Below, piece after piece: positions 17,429 through 27,048 of a DNA stretch of 54,145 nt (the first letter of the stretch is position 1; each line of letters begins with the position of its first letter). A program made the translations under genes and the position numbers. Source of the DNA: an uncultured Prevotellaceae bacterium (GTDB lineage Bacteria; Bacteroidota; Bacteroidia; Bacteroidales; Muribaculaceae); contig ONIL01000016.1 of the NCBI GenBank assembly GCA_900317835.1, forward strand, positions 1 through 54,145, in the 5' to 3' direction. The notes beneath the pieces are model-generated. The model was not told where the DNA came from. It did not search any database and worked only from the letters and a program-made list of their open reading frames with translations.

Positions 17429-20400
17429 ATGTTTGGCGGAAAAGGAAATATGTTATCCAAGGTCGCCCGCTGGGTGGGCACCGGCATACTGGGAATGGTA
17501 GCGGCACTGCCGTTTGCCGCCTATATTCCATGGGTACAGAACAAGGCCGCCGACATTGCCGCCGATTATGCCAGCAAGAAGACCGGCATGGACATCAGCG
17601 TGGGAGACGTTCGCGTCAAGTTCCCGCTCGACATCTCGGCTACCGACGTGCAGGTGATTGACCAGAACGGCGATACCCTGTTCAAGGCCGATGAAGTCAA
17701 AGCCGACGTCAAGCCCAAACCCCTTATCGACAAGAAGGTAGAGGTAGATAAAGCCTCGCTCAAGGGTGCTAAAAGCCAAATCAAGACCGAGGATGGCTCA
17801 ATGGATCTGGACGTGGATCTGGATGAGGCCAACTTGGACGGGACCAAGGTCGATTTGAATAATAACCAGGTCGATGTGAACAATGCGGCTCTCAGGGGGG
17901 GCAAGGCAAAGATGAGCTACAAGCCTGAGAAAAAGAAACCCAACGACAAGGAGCCCAGCAAACCCTGGAAAGTCAATGCCAACAAGGTCACTGCCGATGA
18001 CGTGGACTTCAAGATGGACATGAAGCCCACTGTCGATAACCTTGATGCAAAAGTTGGCCATGCCGAGGCCAAGAATGTCAAGGTCGATACAGACAAACAG
18101 ACGGTTGATGTGGGTGAGCTGAATGTCGATAAGGCTGACGTGAAGTATGAGCACCCCAGCGAGAAGGATGCCAAGCAGTACAGCAAGGATCATCCGATGC
18201 CCAAAGATGCAGCCAAGGATGACGGAGACGATAAACCCTGGAAAGTCAAGGCCGACAAGGTGCGACTGACCAACAGTAAGGGTAAGTATTCACAAACGGG
18301 CAAGAAGCCCAATAAGCCTGGGACGACCCTTGATCCCGACAACATTGAGGTAAAGGATGTGAATGCCGCCATCGATAACTTTGAGATGGATGGTGATAAC
18401 TTGAAGGTGCCCGTGAAGCACCTGTCGGGAAAGGAACGCAGTGGACTGCAGGTCAAGGATGCCAGCGGCACCGTCACCAAGAACAAGAATGGTCTTGACC
18501 TCGATGATGTGAAACTCAAGACCAAGGGCAGCGACATCAAGCTCGATGCTCATGTAGACCAGGATATGCTTGACGGGAAGCCCAACGGAAAGGCCACCAT
18601 CGATACTGATAGCAAGATCGACCTCAATGAGGTCGAGAAACTCGTACCCGAGGCCCGTAAAGCCCTCAAGGACATCCCTCACAACAAGCCCGTCCGCATC
18701 AAGGCCAAGGCCCGTGGCAACGACAAGCGCCTCGACGTGCACTCGCTTGATGCCGATGTGCCTGGAGTGGGTCGCATCAAGGGTAAAGGCACCATCTATA
18801 ATCCTACCGACATGGATCGCATGAAGGCCGACCTCGACACCGAGGTGGACCTGCGGGACCCCAGTGTGCTCAATAAGATGCTGGGCCTTGACGGCGTGAA
18901 ACTGCCGCCGATGAAGCTCAGCGGCAAGATTAATAAGGAGGGCTGCCGATATGTCGCCCGCAACCTGCGTGTCAGCACCGGTGGCGGCACCATGCGTGGC
19001 GACGGTTACTATGACGTGTGCAACGAGAACTACGACGTGGATGCCAGCTTCAATAACTTCCCTGTCAAGTCGTTCCTGCCTGACTATGATGTCAAGAACT
19101 TGACAGCTAGCGTGAAAGCCCGTGGTCACGGCTTTGATTTCACCGATTGCGGCTCTACTTGGACCGATGCCACCGTTAACCTGGCCAGTGTGCGCTACAA
19201 CGGCTCGCACTACGGCAATATCAAGGCCAGCGGCAAACTGCGCGGTGGCTATGCCGATGTGTATGCTTCGAGTGCCAATGCCGGCTGTGACTTTGATGCC
19301 AATGCCCACGGTACCATCTGCAACGACCACTACGTCTTCACGGCCGACGGTAACGTTCGCGATTTGGACCTCAACCGCCTGGGCATCTATGACGGCCAGT
19401 GCAACGGAACCACCAAATTGCACGCCGAGGGTGACATCAACCTGCGCACCCAAGAGTGGGATGCCGACCTCACCCTTCGCGACATCGATTGGCAACTCGA
19501 CAGCAGCCTGCTTGTTGCCGACGAGGCCAATGCCACGCTCCACAGCACCCCGTGGGTGACCTGCATCACGGTCGAGAACGAGGATAACTACGCCCACCTT
19601 AATGCCCCGAGCGGAATGATGCCCTTGATTGAGGACTTCCAGAATACTGCCGCCGAGGTGCAGCGTCAGGTCAAAGAGCGTTGGCTTGACATCGAGAAAA
19701 TCAAGGAGCCCATGCCGCGCTTCGACTTCGATATGCACATGGGCGCCGATGGATTGGTGCAGCGCTATTTGCAGCAATATGAGTTCGACTTCCGCAACAT
19801 CAGTTGCGAGATGAGCCGTGACACCAGCATCTATATCGATGGTCGCGCCCACGGCATCAGCTACGGCGAGACCAATATTGACACAATCTCAATTCACGCC
19901 AATGAGCTCAATAACAAGTACCTGGCCTTTAATGCCCACATGGGTAACCGTCCAGGCACATGGGACGAATTTGCTCAGGTTGACATCAATGGCGGCATCA
20001 AGGGGCCTGCCATCGACTTCATGTTGCACCAGCAGAATATCAAGCACGAGACAGGATACCGGCTGGGTGTGAATGCTCGATTGGCCGACGATGAGGTGCG
20101 TATGCGCCTGTTTGGCAAGGATCCTGTTATCGGCTACCGTCATTGGAAGTTCAACGAGGACAACTATGTGAATGTGGATTACCGCACACGCATGATTGAC
20201 GCCAACTTGATGCTCAAGAGCGACAGCAGCAGTGTCTCCTTATTGACCACGCGACTGCCCGGAGAGAATACCGAGAACGTGAAACTGGGTATTGAGAACC
20301 TGCGTCTGCAGGAATGGACTCAGATTGTGCCGGCCTTGAGCAATACCAGTGGCACGCTCAATGCCGACGTGGACATCAACTGGGACGGCGCCAATGCCGA

Positions 20401-22327
20401 CGGTGAAGGTGTCATCGACATCAAGGACTTCGTTTATAACGGCAAGCCCGAGGGCGATGTCAAGCTCAATGCCGACTTTGACTTTGATCCCGCAACCGCA
20501 GCCACCCGCTTGACAGCTAACCTCTTGCTCGATGGCAAGGAGGCTATCACCGTCCAGGGCTCACTCAACGATGCCACAGCAGCCACACCGCTCAACATGG
20601 AGGCTCGCTTCAACCGCTTCCCGCTCACGCGTGCCAATGCGTTTATCCCAGGCAACTACATCTGGCTTGATGGTTATGCCGTGGGCAATATGGCCATCAG
20701 CGGAACGGCCGACAATCCGCACATCCACGGCTATCTGACAGCCGACTCGGCTACCGTCAACCTGCCCCGTTACGGCAGCTCCCTGTGGCTTTCCAGCGAC
20801 CGCATTCCCATCAATGACAATGTCATCACGTTCAATAATTATAAGCTCGTCGGTGCCAACCGCAGCCCAGTTACCCTTAACGGTCATGTTGACCTGCGTG
20901 ACCTTAATAACATGGCTATCGACCTCAAGGCTACCGGCCGTGAGGTGCAGTTTATGAACAGCAAGCAGGACGATGTGACGCAGATATTCGGCAAGGGACT
21001 GGCCGACATCAATGCCACGGTCAAGAGCAATGGCGACATGATGACGGTGAGGGCTGATGCCACGCTGCTCAGCGGGTCCAACATCACCTATGTGATGAAA
21101 AATGACATCACACAGCTCTCGACCGCTGTTGATGAGAACATGGTGACCTTCACCGACTTTAACAACACCAGTGAAGGCCAGACCATCCTCGTCACGGGAC
21201 GCGGCAGCAGCGCCAATAGCATCATTGTCAACCTCAATGTCGAGCAGGGTGCCAAGATCAATGCCTTCCTGTCGGAGGACGGCCAGAACCGCGCCACAAT
21301 TGACGGAAGTGGACGCCTCAAGTACTCGCTTGACTTTGCTGGACGTGACAACCTGACGGGCTCTTATACGATTTCCAGTGGTAACCTGCGTTACACACCA
21401 CCGTTGATTTCTCAAAAGAACTTTAACATCAATAGTGGCAGCACGATATCATGGACTGGCGAAATGCTCAATCCCCAACTTAACCTCAAGGGAACAGAGC
21501 GTATCAAGACCGGCGTGATTGGCGAGAAAGATCCGGTGGATTTCCTGATTGACGCCCATGTGGGAGGCACCCTGAGTAACATCGACTTGAAGTTTGACTT
21601 GAGCTGCGAGAATAGCCCCACGGTGAAGAATGAATTGCAGTCGATGAGCGACAGCCAGCGTTCACAGGCTGCCATCAACCTGTTGCTCTACAACACTTAT
21701 TCTGGAACTAATAGTGCAGGCAATATCAATAACATGACCGCTTCGTCGGCCTTGTTCTCATTCCTGCAATCCAAACTTAATGCTTGGGCCGCTCAGACCT
21801 TGCCGGGTATCGACCTCTCATTTGGCATCAACCAGTATGAGGGTGGCAACAGTGGCGGAACCGAAACTAGCTACAGCTACCGTTTGGCCAAATCACTGTT
21901 CAACGACCGCTTCAAGATTGTGGTGGGTGGTGAATACAGCACCGATGCGGTTGAGGCTGAGCACATTGCCAGCAACCTCTTCAACGACGTGTCGCTGGAG
22001 TACTACCTCAACGATAACGCTACCCGTTACTTGAAACTCTTCCGCCATGCGAGCTATGAGAACGTGCTGGAGGGACCGGTGACCGAGACGGGTGTGGCCT
22101 ATGTGCTCAAGCGCAAACTCACCGACCTGAGAAACCTGTTCACCTTCAAGCACTCGCGTGAATATCTCCTGCGTGATTCGCTGGAGAAAGCCCGCAAGGC
22201 GGCCTTGAAACTGCAGGAAGATGCTATTGATGCCATCACCAGCGATGACGATACTTACGTTGTTCCCCTCGATGATGGCCAGGCTATTGACAAACCTACC
22301 GTAAACCGCAAGGAAGATGAAGATTAG
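17429..22327 (+). CDS. tamB: TamB-like translocation and assembly module protein
   Basis: 1632-residue AsmA/TamB-superfamily protein, anchored in the inner membrane by one N-terminal helix (about residues 15-35) and spanning the periplasm as a long beta groove, probably for lipid or outer-membrane protein delivery. The middle is a series of AsmA-like beta repeats. The C-terminal DUF490 region (SDSQRSQAAINLLLYNTYSG, AAQTLPGIDLSFGINQYEGG, then SYRLAKSLFNDRFKIVVGGE) is diagnostic. Residues about 80-290 are unusually rich in Asp, Lys and Asn, and the phrase PWKVNANKV / PWKVKADKV recurs. Start 17429 follows a TATATTTG promoter; the Met at residue 8 is an alternative. tamL follows with an 11-base overlap, so both are one transcript. 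Confidence 0.88.
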   Translation: MFGGKGNMLSKVARWVGTGILGMVAALPFAAYIPWVQNKAADIAADYASKKTGMDISVGDVRVKFPLDISATDVQVIDQNGDTLFKADEVKADVKPKPLIDKKVEVDKASLKGAKSQIKTEDGSMDLDVDLDEANLDGTKVDLNNNQVDVNNAALRGGKAKMSYKPEKKKPNDKEPSKPWKVNANKVTADDVDFKMDMKPTVDNLDAKVGHAEAKNVKVDTDKQTVDVGELNVDKADVKYEHPSEKDAKQYSKDHPMPKDAAKDDGDDKPWKVKADKVRLTNSKGKYSQTGKKPNKPGTTLDPDNIEVKDVNAAIDNFEMDGDNLKVPVKHLSGKERSGLQVKDASGTVTKNKNGLDLDDVKLKTKGSDIKLDAHVDQDMLDGKPNGKATIDTDSKIDLNEVEKLVPEARKALKDIPHNKPVRIKAKARGNDKRLDVHSLDADVPGVGRIKGKGTIYNPTDMDRMKADLDTEVDLRDPSVLNKMLGLDGVKLPPMKLSGKINKEGCRYVARNLRVSTGGGTMRGDGYYDVCNENYDVDASFNNFPVKSFLPDYDVKNLTASVKARGHGFDFTDCGSTWTDATVNLASVRYNGSHYGNIKASGKLRGGYADVYASSANAGCDFDANAHGTICNDHYVFTADGNVRDLDLNRLGIYDGQCNGTTKLHAEGDINLRTQEWDADLTLRDIDWQLDSSLLVADEANATLHSTPWVTCITVENEDNYAHLNAPSGMMPLIEDFQNTAAEVQRQVKERWLDIEKIKEPMPRFDFDMHMGADGLVQRYLQQYEFDFRNISCEMSRDTSIYIDGRAHGISYGETNIDTISIHANELNNKYLAFNAHMGNRPGTWDEFAQVDINGGIKGPAIDFMLHQQNIKHETGYRLGVNARLADDEVRMRLFGKDPVIGYRHWKFNEDNYVNVDYRTRMIDANLMLKSDSSSVSLLTTRLPGENTENVKLGIENLRLQEWTQIVPALSNTSGTLNADVDINWDGANADGEGVIDIKDFVYNGKPEGDVKLNADFDFDPATAATRLTANLLLDGKEAITVQGSLNDATAATPLNMEARFNRFPLTRANAFIPGNYIWLDGYAVGNMAISGTADNPHIHGYLTADSATVNLPRYGSSLWLSSDRIPINDNVITFNNYKLVGANRSPVTLNGHVDLRDLNNMAIDLKATGREVQFMNSKQDDVTQIFGKGLADINATVKSNGDMMTVRADATLLSGSNITYVMKNDITQLSTAVDENMVTFTDFNNTSEGQTILVTGRGSSANSIIVNLNVEQGAKINAFLSEDGQNRATIDGSGRLKYSLDFAGRDNLTGSYTISSGNLRYTPPLISQKNFNINSGSTISWTGEMLNPQLNLKGTERIKTGVIGEKDPVDFLIDAHVGGTLSNIDLKFDLSCENSPTVKNELQSMSDSQRSQAAINLLLYNTYSGTNSAGNINNMTASSALFSFLQSKLNAWAAQTLPGIDLSFGINQYEGGNSGGTETSYSYRLAKSLFNDRFKIVVGGEYSTDAVEAEHIASNLFNDVSLEYYLNDNATRYLKLFRHASYENVLEGPVTETGVAYVLKRKLTDLRNLFTFKHSREYLLRDSLEKARKAALKLQEDAIDAITSDDDTYVVPLDDGQAIDKPTVNRKEDED

Positions 22328-24617
22328 GCATATCCAAATATTGCTTGCTGCAGCACTCGCCCTGATGGCAGCGTCTTGCTCGACGACCAAGAAGTTGGGC
22401 GAGAATGATGTGCTCTATACCGGAGTGAAACACCTCAAGTATCACGAGGAAGGCACCAAGCTTGACGCAGGCGTGAAGGACGATATTTTCACCGCTATCA
22501 ACGTTCGACCCAATAACCCCCTGTACTCTCCTTATTATCGCACGCCGTTCCCTATTGGCCTGATGATATACAATAACATTGATGAGGATGCCAAGGGTTT
22601 CAAGGGCTGGCTCTACAAGCATTTTGCCGCCAAACCCGTCCTCATCAAGCGTGTGAATCCCCAGACTCGTGTGGACATGATCAACACGATCCTCCGCAAC
22701 AACGGCTATTTCACATCCTCGGCCGATTACGCTATTATTCCTAAGAGTAATCCCAAGAAAGCCAAGATTTCTTATGATGTCTATGTCAATCCGCCTTACA
22801 CCATTGGTAATGTTCAATACACGGGTGGTAAGGATCCCCTCATGATGATGGTGGACTCGCTGGCCCGTGAGAACCGTTACCTAAAGACGGGCAGCCGTTA
22901 TTGTCTGGACTCGTTGAGCGCCGTGAGAATTGACATCACTAATTACGTTCGCAATCACGGTTACTACTTTTTCAGGCCCGAGTACATACAGTATCTTGCC
23001 GATAGCGTTCAAGACAAGGGTATCATCCACATGCGACTTGTTGAATCGGGTGATATACCCAACAATGCCCGTATGCGCTACGTCACCAACGACATTGTGG
23101 CCACCGTGGTCAATGATGATGGAGTAGGGGAGCCTGACACAATCGAGACTGACCGATGCACCCTCATCAAGTATGAGCCAGTCCATATCAAGGACCATGT
23201 GATTCCTAACAGCATACGTGCCCGCAAGGGTCGTCAGTTCCGAGTCAACAGCATCGACCGCACCCAGGCTGCGTTATCGCGCCTAGGCATTTTCAGCATG
23301 GTTGATATTCAGGTGAATGCCTTGGACAGTGTGACTCCTGATGGTGAGGGTTTACTCGACTTGGCCATTAACTGCCAGCTGGATAAGCCATGGGAGGTGA
23401 CATTTGAGATGCATGGCACGTCCAAGAGTAACAGTTATATCGGCCCTGGTGTGGAAATCGGTGCCAGTCACAAGAACGCCTTTGGTGCTGGTGAGAAGTT
23501 CTCGGTGGATATCTATGGCGATTATGAGTGGCAGACGGGTGGCTCAGGCAATTACAAGGGTGCCGACTTCAATTCCTACGAGTTCGGTATCGAATCCAAA
23601 TTGGAATTTCCGCGATTGTTAGCCCCCAAGTTCCTGTATCCCTCGCGCCGTTACACTAACTGGACCCGTTTCTCACTTAGTGCCGACCTGATGAACCGTC
23701 CGGGTTTCTTCAAGATGTCCCAGCTGTCGTTTGCGGCCACATGGGAATGGCATGCCGACCGCTATTCAAGCCATGTGTTGACACCCTTTAAACTCACCTA
23801 TAACCGTCTGCTGAGCAAAACCGATAAGTTTGAGGAGTTGATGCGGAATAACGAGGCATTGGAGCAGAGTTTCAGTAGTACCTTCATCCCCAAGATTGAA
23901 TATACCTATACCTTTGACCGCGATATCACTTATCGTGACCATATTACCTTTGTCGGTAGCGTTTCCGAGGCGGGAAATATTGCCTCAGGACTATGGTCGC
24001 TGTTTGGCGCTAAGGGCACCAAGCAACTGCTGGGTACACCGTTCTCGCAGTTCGTCAAGGGTCAGGGGCAAGTGGTGTGGACGCGACAATTGGTGGGCAG
24101 TTCAGCATTGGCAACCCGTCTGTTCCTGGGTATCGGCCATGCTTATGGCAACAGCAGCGAGATGCCTTACAGGGAACAGTTCTATGTAGGTGGATCCAAC
24201 TCGGTAAGAGCTTTTGCGGTTCGCACATTGGGTCCTGGTAGTTACTTTCCCGATTCCACTTACAGCTATTCCTACTATGACCAGACGGGTACGTTCAAGT
24301 TCGAAGCCAACGCCGAGTATCGTTTCCCCATTTTGGGCTATTTCAAGGGCGCCGTCTTCCTGGATGCCGGCAATATATGGCTATTGGAAAATGACGAGAA
24401 TCGTCCCGGTGGCCAGTTGAAGATGAAAAATTTCTTTAAGGAGTTGGCTGTAGGTACAGGTGTGGGATTGCGTTTTGACATGCAGATGCTCGTTGTGCGT
24501 GCCGACTTGGGTATTGGCATCCATGCCCCCTATGACACGGGCAAGAGCGGCTATTTCAATCTTCCCAGCTTTAAGAAAGCCCTGGCTTTCCACCTTGCCA
24601 TCGGGTATCCCTTCTGA
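22317..24617 (+). CDS. tamL: TamL, BamA-family outer membrane lipoprotein
   Basis: 766-residue outer-membrane barrel of the Omp85 superfamily. The N-terminus is a lipoprotein signal (AAALALMAASCSTTKKLGEN), which marks the Bacteroidota TamL branch. POTRA-like domains occupy about residues 30-330 (PYTIGNVQYTGG, RKGRQFRVNSIDRTQAALSR). The C-terminal barrel has the typical EMPYREQFYVGGSNSVRAF block (Omp85 VRGF-like lid motif, here VRAF) and ends in HLAIGYPF, a C-terminal aromatic as needed for barrel insertion. It begins inside the last codons of tamB, so the pair is translationally coupled; TamB/TamL cooperation is expected from the family. Confidence 0.9.
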   Translation: MKIRHIQILLAAALALMAASCSTTKKLGENDVLYTGVKHLKYHEEGTKLDAGVKDDIFTAINVRPNNPLYSPYYRTPFPIGLMIYNNIDEDAKGFKGWLYKHFAAKPVLIKRVNPQTRVDMINTILRNNGYFTSSADYAIIPKSNPKKAKISYDVYVNPPYTIGNVQYTGGKDPLMMMVDSLARENRYLKTGSRYCLDSLSAVRIDITNYVRNHGYYFFRPEYIQYLADSVQDKGIIHMRLVESGDIPNNARMRYVTNDIVATVVNDDGVGEPDTIETDRCTLIKYEPVHIKDHVIPNSIRARKGRQFRVNSIDRTQAALSRLGIFSMVDIQVNALDSVTPDGEGLLDLAINCQLDKPWEVTFEMHGTSKSNSYIGPGVEIGASHKNAFGAGEKFSVDIYGDYEWQTGGSGNYKGADFNSYEFGIESKLEFPRLLAPKFLYPSRRYTNWTRFSLSADLMNRPGFFKMSQLSFAATWEWHADRYSSHVLTPFKLTYNRLLSKTDKFEELMRNNEALEQSFSSTFIPKIEYTYTFDRDITYRDHITFVGSVSEAGNIASGLWSLFGAKGTKQLLGTPFSQFVKGQGQVVWTRQLVGSSALATRLFLGIGHAYGNSSEMPYREQFYVGGSNSVRAFAVRTLGPGSYFPDSTYSYSYYDQTGTFKFEANAEYRFPILGYFKGAVFLDAGNIWLLENDENRPGGQLKMKNFFKELAVGTGVGLRFDMQMLVVRADLGIGIHAPYDTGKSGYFNLPSFKKALAFHLAIGYPF

Positions 24618-24661
24618 TTTGCAAACTTGAGACATTCATGGGATGTCTAACAAAATAATAA

Positions 24662-24690
24662 CCCGGAGATTCCTTGATAGAATCCCCGGG
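24662..24690. terminator. Terminator between converging tamL and clp genes
   Basis: CCCGG-A-GATTC (24662-24672) pairs with GAATC-C-CCGGG (24680-24690) with one mismatch, followed by ATGTTTTTG. A smaller hairpin AGACAT/ATGTCT lies at 24630-24648. Confidence 0.7.
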
Positions 24691-24710
24691 ATGTTTTTGA
24701 ATTGACTGCG

Positions 24711-26891
24711 TCATTCAGCCTCTTTCTTTCTAACCCTGGCTTTTTTGATGCTGGTGACAATTTTGCCGTTTTCAGCATCTATGACAATGGTGTCGCCTTG
24801 TTTGGCCTCCTCGCGCAGGAGCATCTCGCTAAGGGGATCCTCGATTTCACTTTGGATAGCGCGCTTCAACGGACGGGCACCGTACTGGATGTCAAAACCA
24901 TGGTCGGCGACCAGATTCTTGGCAGCATCGGTGATTTCCAACTTGAGACCGTTCTCCTCGACGCGCTTGTAGAACGAGGCTAGCTCGATGTCCACTATCT
25001 TGAGGATGCACTCGTGGTTCAAGGTTCCAAAGGTCACGATGTCATCGACGCGGTTCAGGAACTCGGGTGAGAACTGGCGGTTCAGTGCTTTGCGGATTAC
25101 CGCATCACTGCGCTCTTTGGTCAACTCGGTGGTGTTGAAACCCACACCGGCTCCGAAGTCTTTCAGTTCCCTGGTGCCGATGTTGCTCGTCATGATGATG
25201 ATGGTGTTCTTGAAATCCACTTTACGGCCAAGACCGTCGGTCAGATTGCCTTCATCAAGCACCTGCAGAAGCATGTTGAAAACGTCAGGGTGAGCCTTCT
25301 CGATTTCGTCGAGCAGAACGACACTGTAGGGGTGACGGCGCACCTTCTCGGTCAATTGTCCACCTTCCTCATAACCCACATAGCCCGGAGGCGCACCCAC
25401 AAGCCTGGAAACATTGAATTTTTCCATGTATTCACTCATGTCCACGCGAATAAGGGCATCATCGCTGTTGAACAGGAACTGGGCGAGTTTCTTGGCAAGC
25501 AAGGTCTTGCCGACGCCCGTCGGTCCCAGGAACATGAACGAGCCGATGGGGCGCTTGGGGTCACGCAGGCCAGCGCGGTTGCGGCGGATGCTGCGCGCAA
25601 TCTTGTCGATGGCCTCATCCTGCCCGATGACCTGTTTCTTGAGTTCGTCGGTCATACCCAGCAGGCGGATTCCCTCGCTCTGGGCAATGCGTTGGGCGGG
25701 AACGCCGGTCATCATGGCGACAACCTCGGCGATATGGCCCTCATTGACTGTCACACGACGGCTGTCGAGTTCTGCTTCCCAACGTTCCTTGGCTGTCAGG
25801 AGCTCCTCCTTGAGTTTCTCCTGCTGGTCGCGGTAGTTGGCAGCGCTCTCGAAGTTCTGTTCCTGCACAGCCTTGAACTTGTTCTCCTGAGCCTCGGCGA
25901 TGCGACGTTCCAGGTCCTCAATCTCCTTGGGCGTATCCACTTTTGTGATGTGTACACGTGAGCCGGCCTCATCCATCGCGTCGATGGCCTTGTCGGGGAA
26001 GAAACGGTCACTGATGTAGCGGTCGGTCAATGTAACACACGCCTTAAGGGCTTCATCGGTGTAGTTCACGCCATGGTGCTTCTCGTACATCTCCTTGATG
26101 TTGTGCAGGATCTCCAGTGTCTGTTCGGGCGTGGTGGGCTCGACAAGGACTTTCTGGAAACGGCGCTCGAGGGCTCCGTCTTTCTCGATGCTCTTGCGGT
26201 ACTCGTCGAGCGTGGTGGCACCGATGCACTGGAACTCGCCGCGGGCAAGTGCTGGCTTGAGCAGATTGGCGGCATCCATCGACCCGCTGGCATTGCCGGC
26301 ACCCACGATGTTGTGGATCTCATCAATGAACATGATGACGTTCTTGTTGGCGCTCACCTCGTCGATAACGGCCTTGAGGCGCTCCTCAAACTGGCCGCGG
26401 TACTTCGTACCCGCTACAATGGCGGCCATGTCGAGCGAAACAATGCGCTTGTCGAGTAGGGTGCGAGCCACCTTGCGCTCGACGATGCGCTTGGCCAATC
26501 CCTCGATAATGGCGCTCTTGCCCACACCGGGCTCGCCAATCATCACAGGGTTATTCTTCTTGCGGCGGCTAAGGATTTGTGCCAACCGCTCAATTTCAGC
26601 CTCACGGCCCACGACGGGGTCAAGACGCCCCTCGGCAGCCTCGCGGGTGATATCCTTACCATATTTGTCGATGACTGGAGTGGCCGAATTGTCACCTCGA
26701 CTGACATTTCGTCGCTGTCGGGTTTCGCGGTAGGCCGGGTTTTCGCTTTCGCCCTCACCTGAGTAACCACCGCCACCGGGCAGGTCGTCTTCTTCCTCGT
26801 CCTCTTCATCGGGGAAGTCGGCACCTGCAGTGGGCAAGGCGAAGCCCTGCCTCCAGTACTGTTGTTGAATGTCGTGCTGGTTGTTGATCAT
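24711..26891 (-). CDS. clpC: ClpC-family AAA+ ATPase lacking the N-terminal Clp_N domain
   Basis: Hexameric unfoldase of the Hsp100 family. Both ATPase modules are complete: first Walker [10 protein letters not shown], Walker B FIDEIHN; second Walker [10 protein letters not shown], Walker [13 protein letters not shown], and pore loops KYRGQFEER and [13 protein letters not shown] short UVR-like middle coiled coil ([20 protein letters not shown]) places it in ClpC, not ClpB, and GAGVGF may be the ClpP-docking loop. It has 726 residues; ClpC is usually about 830-850. The missing part is the entire N-terminal Clp repeat domain: the protein starts with about 20 residues, then an acidic/Gly linker ([13 protein letters not shown]) directly before the first ATPase. 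No upstream frame restores it. A sigma-54-type promoter lies 53 bases upstream of the start. Confidence 0.9.
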   Translation of the reverse strand: MINNQHDIQQQYWRQGFALPTAGADFPDEEDEEEDDLPGGGGYSGEGESENPAYRETRQRRNVSRGDNSATPVIDKYGKDITREAAEGRLDPVVGREAEIERLAQILSRRKKNNPVMIGEPGVGKSAIIEGLAKRIVERKVARTLLDKRIVSLDMAAIVAGTKYRGQFEERLKAVIDEVSANKNVIMFIDEIHNIVGAGNASGSMDAANLLKPALARGEFQCIGATTLDEYRKSIEKDGALERRFQKVLVEPTTPEQTLEILHNIKEMYEKHHGVNYTDEALKACVTLTDRYISDRFFPDKAIDAMDEAGSRVHITKVDTPKEIEDLERRIAEAQENKFKAVQEQNFESAANYRDQQEKLKEELLTAKERWEAELDSRRVTVNEGHIAEVVAMMTGVPAQRIAQSEGIRLLGMTDELKKQVIGQDEAIDKIARSIRRNRAGLRDPKRPIGSFMFLGPTGVGKTLLAKKLAQFLFNSDDALIRVDMSEYMEKFNVSRLVGAPPGYVGYEEGGQLTEKVRRHPYSVVLLDEIEKAHPDVFNMLLQVLDEGNLTDGLGRKVDFKNTIIIMTSNIGTRELKDFGAGVGFNTTELTKERSDAVIRKALNRQFSPEFLNRVDDIVTFGTLNHECILKIVDIELASFYKRVEENGLKLEITDAAKNLVADHGFDIQYGARPLKRAIQSEIEDPLSEMLLREEAKQGDTIVIDAENGKIVTSIKKARVRKKEAE

Positions 26892-26943
26892 TATCTTGTA
26901 ATATCTCTTGCTTTTAACACTTATTATCTAACATGGTATATAT

Positions 26944-26959
26944 TGCAAACACCATGCCA
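26944..26959 (-). promoter_or_regulatory. Sigma-54 (-24/-12) promoter for the ClpC-like gene
   Basis: On the minus strand TGGCATG-GTGT-TTGCA, a match to TGGCACG-N4-TTGCW at all but one base, with exactly 10 bp between GG and GC. The transcript would begin near 26933, a leader of about 42 bases. It sits between the terminator of the upstream endonuclease gene and the clp start. Confidence 0.7.
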
Positions 26960-26986
26960 GCCTCCTGCCAATCCATCTAGAAGTGG

Positions 26987-27027
26987 AAAAAACCAGGCAC
27001 ACCAACCATTGATGATGGCATGCCTGG
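26987..27027 (-). terminator. Intrinsic terminator after endonuclease gene
   Basis: On the minus strand CCAGGCA (27021-27027) pairs with TGCCTGG (26993-26999), followed by TTTTTT (26987-26992). It insulates the clp promoter from upstream transcription. Confidence 0.75.
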
Positions 27028-27048
27028 ATGTGGGTGAGAGAAGCGGCT

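Noticed and set aside
17700-18300. Lys/Asp-rich repetitive stretch in TamB as a possible foreign insertion
   Set aside because: The frame is continuous, and the recurring PWKV-type units fit the repeating AsmA-like architecture of the family.
18290-19852. 520-codon open frame on the minus strand
   Set aside because: Antisense to tamB, whose frame is complete and family-matched. The product is His/Val-rich with no domain; it is a by-product of codon bias in GC-rich coding sequence.
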